Shown: positions 56,835 to 64,000 of the stretch, one piece after another
Layout: every line of letters starts with the position of its first letter
Numbering within the stretch: the first letter of the stretch is position 1
Assembly: GCA_019925105.1 (NCBI GenBank)
Contig: JAHGAU010000012.1
Span: forward strand, 682,001-746,000
Length of the DNA stretch: 64,000 nucleotides
Reading direction: 5' to 3'
Source: Niebla homalea
Lineage: Eukaryota; Ascomycota; Lecanoromycetes; Lecanorales; Ramalinaceae
Notes under the pieces: generated by a model
Seen by the model: the letters and a program-made list of their open reading frames with translations, nothing else
The model's database searches: none
Told to the model about the DNA's origin: nothing
Made by a program: the position numbers and the translations under genes

Positions 56835-57443
56835 CAGAACTCAAAGGAGTAGAGGTGATAGGTTCCCGCTGAAGCGCCTTTGATCTCTTTCGAGCGTATT
56901 TGGAGAAATGAACAGGAAAGACAGGAGAAAGACAGAATTCGAGATGTCTCGCAAGGATTCCCCACTTTGCAGCTCAAGGTCATGATACCTTTTCACCAAG
57001 AACCATCATGGAGGGTTGAACTTGCAGTAGATAGGTGGAGAGCGTGCATCCCCTACATGATAGGCGAGCTCTAGATAGCTTTGGGTACCATTTTGCATCA
57101 AGGAGATTATTCGTTCCAGCAAGACTGAAGCCACGGTATTGGTACTTACCACTTTTGTCTTTATAGTACCCCATTTGAGTAACAATAATGCAGGTACTCT
57201 CAAGACAGAGACCCATAGGCATTGAGGCAGAAACCCTCTCTACTGAGCCTAGGCCAAGTTTGGCCTATTCCAAAGACTCTGCGCAAAATTAAAACTGGTC
57301 TGATTGGCCGACCTATCCAGATTGAGTGGAGTGAGACGATTGCTAACACTTTAGCGATTAGGCACCGGTGCCACAACGAGCAAAGCTCCAATTTACAACC
57401 ATTTGCGGATGAGAGTGTTCTTCTGTATCTTCTCTGTATCCTT
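56835..57443. other. Intergenic region before the transposon
   Basis: About 600 bp upstream of the CorA-like gene; must contain its promoter. No coding frame I can support. Confidence 0.5.
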
Positions 57444-57451
57444 GTTCTGGG
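57444..57451. repeat. Left 8-bp target-site duplication
   Basis: GTTCTGGG directly precedes the element and is repeated exactly at 57934-57941. Confidence 0.85.
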
Positions 57452-57462
57452 TAGCGATGCGT
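57452..57462 (+). repeat. Left terminal inverted repeat of the hAT-like element
   Basis: TAGCGATGCGT, matching the right end exactly in reverse complement; beyond 11 bp the similarity becomes gapped (ACGG and TTAC/GTAAG blocks). Confidence 0.85.
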
Positions 57463-57922
57463 CCACGGCCTTACTGTATTTACTGTAAGACGAAATCAAT
57501 TTGTAATTACTGTCAGTCAATTTACCTTTACCGTCACGCTAAAGTATGCGGTAATAAGGGGGGTTTTAGCCGTGATTTAAGCCTGATCCACGCTGTGATT
57601 GGCAGCTGGATCAGTTAAGGGGACCCTTAATTTACTGGTAATTTATCTCCTTTAAGGTTTTTTAATTGGATTTATAGGTGATAATAATACGTATAGGTAC
57701 CCTTAACGTATTATAGCGATAAATAAATAAATTAATAGTAATTAAGTATATAATTAATGTTTAATTGATAATAAATTCCTTAATATTTACATTATTTACA
57801 CTATCTGCCACCGGAATATGATTTATCCGAGCTTACTTATACAAATTACACGAATTACGGCTGTCAGACGCAAATCACCCCTGTAAGTGTTTACTGAAAA
57901 ACACCACTTCTTACCGTAAAGT

Positions 57923-57933
57923 ACGCATCGCTA
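57923..57933 (-). repeat. Right terminal inverted repeat of the hAT-like element
   Basis: ACGCATCGCTA on the plus strand, the reverse complement of the left terminus. Confidence 0.85.
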
Positions 57934-57941
57934 GTTCTGGG
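57934..57941. repeat. Right 8-bp target-site duplication
   Basis: GTTCTGGG, identical to 57444-57451 on the other side of the element. Confidence 0.85.
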
Positions 57942-58260
57942 CGCTCTGGTAAGTCAAGTCTGACCATTCTGCGCTCTACCGATTTGGGTATAATCTGGGT
58001 TATCACTATTCAGGAAGGTACCTACCTATGGAGTTTATGACTGACATCCATGGTCGATCTGAAGAATTAATTTGAATCATCCTTTTACCGCACCCAGATA
58101 TTCACAGCGTATTCGGCCGGCAGTGTTTTGGATTGCGAGACCTCTTTACTGATGTCTCAGCGCTAACGCCTCGAGGTCCGTTATAGTGAAAGTTGCAAGA
58201 TTTCTGCTGCGCTGTGTTGCCACCGGATCTGTAGGAGTCGCACGAGAGCCTTTTCTTTTC

Positions 58261-59263
58261 ATGATGTCGGAGCAGTAACAACAGCGGATTGCCTACCAAG
58301 ATACCCTCTCCAAATTTGATGACGCCGTAGCCGACTCAGGTCTTTCGTGGGTACCAACAGCTCCAATTCACTCCACCGACAATGGGTTTCGGGTTCGCTG
58401 CCTTACGTCTCAATTTCAATCCTTCTGAAAACGCGCGACTGACTGACAACTCCATCCTCCAGTTCCAATTCCGTGTCTGCCCTCAATTCCTCCACAAACC
58501 GCAGCTCCCGGACCCTGGGACCCAAGACCCTACAATAACATCAGACATCTCCAAGCCCCCTTCCCTACATATTGCCTCTGTTGCTCCCTCGCACACTCTC
58601 GAATTGAATACTTATCCTGTTCTCCGCCCTTCATACCTCTCCTCACGAACTCTTCAACCCACCATCAATCCTCACCTCTCAACATCTCCGATATCCACGC
58701 CGCCTGGACCGCAGTAGCTCGGCTCGAAAGTGGTAGCCATGGAGAAAAATACATGATGATCTATAATTGCGGTCGAGAAGCCGGCTGTAGTCGCTCGCAC
58801 AAGCACATGCAAGTGTTTCCGTGCCCGCCTGAATTTGTGTTCTTCCGGGACCGCACGTCGGAGGAGGGTTTGAAGATCCCATACCTGTATGAGCTTTGTC
58901 CGTCTTGGAGCTTCATCCTCGCGCGCAGGTGATGCCACACTCTGTATATTTACAGCTTACCTATATTGTCTCGAACGCGCCAGAGCAGTGCTCGGTATTG
59001 AAGAAGGTGAGCACGTCCCACATAATGTGGTGCTTGTCCACGAATTGATCTTGGTGATCCCACGCAGGAAAGCGCGCATGGGCAGCGTGAGTGCAAACGC
59101 GGCGGGTATGATGAGATTGGTATGGGTGGCTACGGAGGAGGAATTAGAAGAAGGGAGGAGGAGAGGCGGTTGCAGTATTCTGGGAGAGCTCGGTGTTGAT
59201 ATTGGTCGAGGTCATGACAAGCACAAGGGGGCCGAAGCGGCCATGAGCCATCTTCTATCTTGA
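58261..59263 (+). pseudogene. Decayed Ap4A phosphorylase / ATP adenylyltransferase-like gene (HIT superfamily)
   Basis: Similar to yeast Apa1/Apa2, which degrade diadenosine tetraphosphate. An ATG at 58261/58264 is followed after MMSEQ by TAA, then the frame continues QQRIAYQDTLSKFDDAV to STDNGFR (58392). A 70-nt intron (58393-58462, GACTGAC branch) leads to FQFRVCPQFLHKP and SHTLELNTYPVLRPSYL. At about 58639 the family sequence shifts to another frame (LLT ... QSSPLNISDIHAAWTAVARL, MMIYNCGREAGCSRSHKHMQVFP with the His-x-His catalytic motif) as if one base were lost; at about 58886 it shifts back (SFVRLGASSSRAGD ... VPHNVVLVHELILVIPRRK, ANAAGMM). Two frameshifts plus an early stop indicate a pseudogene; no intron explains them. 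The first stop could be avoided if an unseen upstream exon joined at 58283. Confidence 0.78.
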
Positions 59264-61044
59264 ATGTGGTCAAGAGCAGGGAAATGGAGACTAAGGTTCA
59301 GCCCAGGGTCTTATGTAATGGCATCTTGGCTGCCTGATTTAAAACGTATAGATTCGATATCAGTGCTCCCAACGTTGCGTCGTTGTTAAGCTATCGAGAC
59401 GAGCACTGGGCTGCTATGAATTTCTTTAACGCCGGGGTACTCATCAGCGACCCTTATTGATACTTTTAATTCTTAAAATCAATAAATTTTCTTTCTTTAC
59501 CGCATAAGAAATCTATCTATCATTAATTGTAAGTCTTTATCAGTCCTAAATTATTTTTATATATTAAAAGGACATGAAAAGCTCAATTATTGGGGTTAAG
59601 TATTATAATGTAAATCAAAAAGAATATATCATTTATATCACCATAGTAACATCAATTTTATCCACGCCTGCATTTATTTTTCGCGTCTACTTCGTCCTGG
59701 GTTTCTGCTGATAGCTCTAGGATGTAAGGCGCAGTCGCATCACCAAGCAGACGCCGTCTGACCGCCCGAAATCCTAACACTGCATAACCAGAGGTTCTCC
59801 ACCATGGACCTAGGGTCAGCTTGCCCCTTAGAAATTGATTGTCTAATGATTTGGTGAGGCCCTTGCGACCGTCTTGTCTCCTCCTTCCACAGTGTTCGAT
59901 CTTGAGCTAGAATGACGGTGAGTGAGCATATTGTGCTCACTCTTGCTCTGGATTTGGTGACCCTGGCGACAAGAGTAAAGACGGTTTCAGGAACCCATTC
60001 AGCCCATTGTGGTGGCGGAGTGCCTGTTCGCTAGTTCCTGCATATGCAACAGAAATTCCCATTAATCGAGAAAGTCGTTGGAAAAAGGAGAAGATGAAAT
60101 AGTGGGAGGACGAGGGGGAGCCCAGTCAATACTCGTCCTTTGGACAGTACAACCGCCCTCTGAAAATGGACCAAGCAGATTACGAAGACTTGGGTATCGT
60201 AGTGGAGTGAACATGCAACGAAAAGCATGCGTCCGCCAAGAGGATACCTGGCTCCGAGCCAAGACTACCATGCTCGGCCAAGCCTCATCATCCACGGAGC
60301 ACGGGCAGTACCTATCTCCGTAGGTAGCCGTATGCGCGCACACGCCAAGAACAAATACACAATCGGTGTGTCCTTGGGCCGACCTCCTCGCCAAGGTGTG
60401 CCAAGTCGGACGCGGATTTTGCCAATCCCCTGACAGCTGTTTGGCGCTAAAAGCCGGAACAAACGGGGGGTTGGCACTTTGGCGGCGGTTACGGCTTACG
60501 ATTACGGCCGCCCGCGGATCGCACAACAATGGGTCTTCTAAATCCGTGTTGAGGTGGTGGGATTTTGTGGTTGTGTTCGTGAATGGTCGCGGATGAGGAG
60601 TAGGAATGGGGAATGAGGAATCTAGGCTGGATTGACCTGAAAAGTTCGCGGGTTCGCGCGGACCTTTTCGTAATCATGTTTCCCCCACAAAGGTGTTCTT
60701 TCGAAAAGCAAAAGAACAAAATCGAAAAGCAAAAGCCCAAGTTGAGAAAATGAAGTCCGAGAAGCTCTAAGCGTAAACAGTAATGAGATGGAATGGAGAT
60801 GCGAAAAGCAGAATTGGAATCAAGTGTGTTTTGAGACTTTTTGAATTTCGTCGAGGTTTCTATGTATTGCTCTCGACCTCGTATTGAGGGAGAAGCACCT
60901 GTAGCTAACCTATCCCCTATCCCCCGCATCGAATCACCCCAGCCATTGAGTAGAGTATGAGTCGCTCATGTTGCTCGCTTGGGTATACGCTTTTTTCGCT
61001 GAATCGCTATCATTAAACCAGTCATAATCGTAAGAGAAGATTGC
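59264..61044. other. Gene-poor region with an AT-rich island
   Basis: About 1.8 kb without a supported gene. 59450-59660 is a strongly AT-rich island (long TTTTAATTC/AAAATCAATAAATTTT tracts) suggestive of RIP-degraded repeat DNA, but I find no terminal repeats or target duplication. The part from 59700 to 61000 has short frames only. Confidence 0.5.
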
Positions 61045-61791
61045 CTAATAGGCCGCAATTGCTGGTTGCATTTGCTCTCCGAACGATTGTATTGTCTGTT
61101 CTGGCTGGTAGAATGATGTGGTGGCGATTGCTTGTCTTTGCTTTTGCGAAATAGCGTCAAAGGTTATTGTTGTGGATGGCGGCGATGGGGGCATTGGCTC
61201 GTCCTCGGACTCCTCATCCGACTCCTCTTGCATCAACTCTGGTGGATGTGCTGATGATGTGCGAGTGAGAGCAAGTCCATCTTCGTAGTCATCATCATCT
61301 TCCATCTCCTCATCCTCATCATCGTCTGCAACCTCGGTAACAGCGGCGGTGGGTGCTTTTGCAACCATTCGCACTGGGACCTCTTCTGCAATGTCGTAGT
61401 CACCATCATCTGACTCGCTGTCGGAGTCTGATTCGTCATCTTCCTCGATGGCCTCTTCAGGGATGGTGTCGGCCCACTGGATGTGCTTGGGCTCTTCGGA
61501 GGCTTTATTGGCGTTCTTGACGGTTTGGTTGAACCAGCTCTCTTGCTCTTGCTCAGCATTGGCGAGGTCGAGCATGAGGTTGTCAAGCATGTTGGCGTGA
61601 CCAACAAGGCGGCGAAGGTTGTGATCTGGGCGGCTAGCCTCCTTGGAGAGCTTGCCCCTGGCCTGGTGGGCGAGCATGTATGTCTGAGTGAGAGACATCT
61701 TTTGCTTCTTCTCTGGCGGCGATGCAATAATTGTTCGGGTAATGTAAGTTGGTTGTGATGATGGGGTCATGGAGAATCGAAGACCAGACAT
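61045..61791 (-). CDS. Conserved fungal protein of unknown function, acidic
   Basis: Intronless, 248 residues from the ATG at 61791 (MSGLRFSMTP); 17 open codons upstream lack an ATG. The N-terminal half holds a well-formed helical segment, LTQTYMLAHQARGKLS then RPDHNLRRLVGHANMLDNLML and LANAEQEQESWF, which I believe is conserved among filamentous fungi but cannot name. HIQWADTI follows. The second half is very acidic (DDESDSDSESDDGD, DDDEDEEMEDDDDYED) with Ser, ending in a Gln-rich FYQPEQTIQSFGEQMQP. No membrane segment or signal peptide. Such acid tracts suggest nuclear or nucleolar binding of basic partners, which is inference. Confidence 0.8.
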   Translation of the reverse strand: MSGLRFSMTPSSQPTYITRTIIASPPEKKQKMSLTQTYMLAHQARGKLSKEASRPDHNLRRLVGHANMLDNLMLDLANAEQEQESWFNQTVKNANKASEEPKHIQWADTIPEEAIEEDDESDSDSESDDGDYDIAEEVPVRMVAKAPTAAVTEVADDDEDEEMEDDDDYEDGLALTRTSSAHPPELMQEESDEESEDEPMPPSPPSTTITFDAISQKQRQAIATTSFYQPEQTIQSFGEQMQPAIAAY

Positions 61792-64000
61792 GTTGATATA
61801 TGTAAGATGGGGTTTTCTTTTTGGTATGTGTGAGTCAGGCAACAGGTTGAGATAGTCACAGGCAGAAAGCTAATTGACCAATCAGGTTCAAGGCGGTTGG
61901 TAAGGTATGTTGAAAGGTCTTATATTGACTGATGGTAGTATAGTGTTGGAAGTTGATCGAAGTCTCTTGTTTGTGATTGTTGTTTGGAGTGTTTGAAGAT
62001 TTGATGCTGAGGCTGACACTTGGAAGGAACGCATGCCTTCTATATGTATTCGTGTGCTTCGGTAAGCATAATAATCTTCTCCGGGAGCAAAAGGAGTTTC
62101 CACTTTCCAAGTCCGACTCCAGGATTAGCGTAAGTTCCGGACGAATTTACGATGCTCCGCCCGAAGTACGCTAACGTTGGAAGCTTATGAAGATGGCCAA
62201 CTAAGTGGCTTAAGTGGTTTTAGTTGTTGAGACGGGCCAATGATGGGGCCTTGGGGCCACGTTGCTCCCCACGGTGTCACCGTCTGATTGGAAATATGAC
62301 TCCAATTGAGTCATGCTCGCACCACATTGCTCTCATTCGCATTCGGCCTTACAGATGCCGTAAGCATTCCTTCCAAGTAACTTTTCCGGGTCCGGTGTCA
62401 AAGTGCGCTCCGCAGTCTCAAGCTACAAAATGCTTCGGAGCCGTGCATATTCTTACGGCCGTTTTGGCTGTGACTCTTGACTCTCTTCTCCTGCCGGTCA
62501 TATTTCGCGAGTACTGAGTGCGGGATCGCATCATTGCACCTCTTCCGTTCAACAGCCTGCACTCATGATTCTTTGAACCTTTGACCGCTTCCTGAGCTTG
62601 GTCATGCCCAACTTTGCATGCGCGTCTGCCTGCATAGCGCCATCAATTCAAATGGTTGCCTGGCACTACTCCGTAAAGGCGTCGGCAATCATATTTCGCC
62701 GCGGTCTTTGCTAAGCATTCCCAAAAGTCCAAGCCACGAAGTCTCGCTTGGCCATTTCTAGGCACGCACAATCGACCGCAAGTCCGCAACTTCAAACTCG
62801 CAGCCAAGGTTACCCTTGAGATGCAATTCCGCCCTCTACTTGCTCGGGAATACCACGTCCCTTTCTACCGTACTAGGCTTCGACAGTCAATTGTTGTGGT
62901 CAATGACAAAGCCACATCAATTGTCCCAATACAAGTTCTTCCAAATTCTTCAATTGTAGAATTGGAAATCATGTTTCGAAACCCCCACCTCGCGGCATGA
63001 TTCATTGCACCAAGGCCTGGATGGTCGTGGCTTTGTTTTGTAATCAAGCTTGAATTTCTCAGCATTGTTTCAAAATGCCCTAGAGGGATCAGCTTGGTCA
63101 GCTTATCTTGCAGCTTTAGCTTCAGTCACATGCTATGTAAGACATTGATGCTTTTGAATCTTATCTTGAGGCGTCGCACTTTGAATCTTGCAAAGCACCA
63201 TGCAGAGCAAGGAAAGGACTTTCTCTCGCCAGGAAGTGTGCGAAGTCGGCAACACGAGCGGCAGCATGACGATCAAAGAAGAGCAAGCACAAGCTCATCC
63301 CATTCCATTATTCTGGCGGCATGTACACCAGTGACTGATGCCGAGAGGTTCGAATAAAGATATCCTCGACCTGATTGGATCTTGAAGCGTGTCTTATCTG
63401 AGGACCTTTTTATCTTTTGGTGCAAAGTTGGCTCTGACTTGTGAAGCAGGTAGTCTTATATCAGAGGAATTGTTTCAGATTGCATTGAATTAATGTTCAT
63501 TCCGCGTTTCACAACTGGGAATGAAGCCCTGACAAGTTTTTTCCACGCTCATCATCAATATGTTGGAAGTTTCGTATTGAGTGTAATAATGTCGGCGCTG
63601 CGTTTCACTTGGGATTCCAATAGGTTCATTTTCAAAATATAGTTACTCTGGCTTTCAAGTCGAAACATGTTGCTACCGACAACTTTTCGGATCACAGTAC
63701 CGAGCCGGCCTGTCTGACTCGGCGCAGTGGACCCAGTACTCCACCCTCAGCGTTCGGTATCTACATGGCTCAACGTGCCGAAAACATGGTCGGATCGTCA
63801 TTCCATCTTCCCAAGATTACACCATTCCAAATGACTCGGAAGGTAAAATGGACTCCTCGTCCAAGGAGTCCAGGTTGGCGGATACGGAAGATGGTGGACG
63901 GCGTAAGCCACAACTGAATGCTTGGACGTAGATGATGCCGGCACATGAGAGCCATGCTTCACCCCTGGTACGATTGGCGAATCGCAACAGGCAGATCTGT
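61792..64000. other. Gene-poor end of the window
   Basis: About 2.2 kb. No supported gene on either strand; frames are short and without family resemblance. A 50-bp hairpin-like inverted repeat lies at 62125-62174 (arms TTAGCGTA/TACGCTAA). The first 300 bp include the promoter of the acidic-protein gene, with an unusually GTTTGTGATTGTT-rich leader. Confidence 0.45.

Larger units (their letters stand above)
57452..57933. mobile_element. Non-autonomous hAT-like miniature transposon (MITE), 482 bp
   Basis: The element begins TAGCGATGCGT and ends with its exact reverse complement ACGCATCGCTA (11 bp), and is flanked by a perfect 8-bp duplication GTTCTGGG. Eight-base target duplications and termini of the form YARNG are characteristic of the hAT superfamily; TAGCG fits. 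There is no transposase frame. Subterminal parts repeat short TTACTGTA/TTTACTG/TTACCGTA motifs in both orientations, as in many hAT elements where they bind transposase. The interior (about 57640-57800) is very AT-rich with many TTAATT runs, consistent with RIP-type decay or an intrinsically AT-rich filler. The intact duplication suggests a fairly recent insertion. Confidence 0.85.

Noticed and set aside
58382..58717. Independent 111-residue protein starting MGFGFAAL
   Set aside because: Its beginning lies in a well-formed intron of the Ap4A phosphorylase-like pseudogene and its end is out of frame with the conserved HIT region.
59450..59700. Second transposon at the AT-rich island
   Set aside because: I could not find terminal inverted repeats longer than 6 bp or a target duplication around it.
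62865..63065. 66-codon minus-strand frame suggesting a retroelement piece
   Set aside because: No reverse transcriptase, integrase or RNase H motif can be seen.

Overview
The window is nuclear DNA of a filamentous ascomycete (Pezizomycotina; probably Dothideomycetes, which is an inference from overall gene style only). Evidence: genes lie on both strands without operons, most introns are 42-80 nt with GT...CTRAY...AG signals, and there are fungus-specific genes such as the NADPH-oxidase regulator NoxR, the Con7 zinc-finger regulator, a LON-RING protein of CrgA type, ATG15 and fungal kynureninase. I rebuilt exon-intron structures by hand. In nearly all of them the summed exon lengths are a multiple of three and the joined protein matches the family I recognise.

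Layout. 1-2.4 kb: DEAD-box helicase DBP2, cut by the window edge, with its long 3' intron. 2.4-7 kb: gene-poor, probably including a long leader for Con7 (7.0-8.3 kb). 9.8-24 kb: dense housekeeping block: mitochondrial PPR protein, eIF3l, nitrilase-family hydrolase, Nrd1-like RRM protein, cytochrome b561-like membrane protein, prephenate dehydrogenase, AAR2, ribosomal protein S16. 24-37 kb: kynureninase, NoxR, LON-RING protein, TORC2 subunit Rictor. 38-51 kb: uricase, mitochondrial uL13, copper chaperone CCS1 (one apparent frameshift), a small repeat protein, a VPS9-domain Rab GEF, ATG15, CDK11-type kinase, complex I assembly methyltransferase NDUFAF7. 51-57 kb: universal-stress-family protein and a CorA-like membrane protein. 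57-64 kb: accessory-looking DNA with a 482-bp non-autonomous hAT-like transposon (8-bp target duplication, 11-bp terminal repeats), a decayed Ap4A-phosphorylase-like pseudogene, AT-rich islands, one conserved acidic protein and a gene-poor end.

Functional links. Most genes are unrelated neighbours. Shared themes are stress, nutrient and development signalling (NoxR, Rictor/TORC2, ATG15, VPS9, Con7, LON-RING), nitrogen and amino-acid metabolism (tyr1, kynureninase, uricase, nitrilase) and mitochondrial biogenesis (PPR, uL13m, NDUFAF7). Several pairs share divergent promoters: eIF3l/nitrilase, tyr1/AAR2, rps16/kynureninase, Rictor/uricase, uL13m/CCS1, VPS9/ATG15, CDK11/NDUFAF7.

The best leads are the hAT-like miniature element beside a decaying gene, tandem CGG-N6-CCG sites upstream of uricase, a uricase with no visible C-terminal peroxisomal signal, the DBP2 intron inside helicase motif V, and the CCS1 frameshift.
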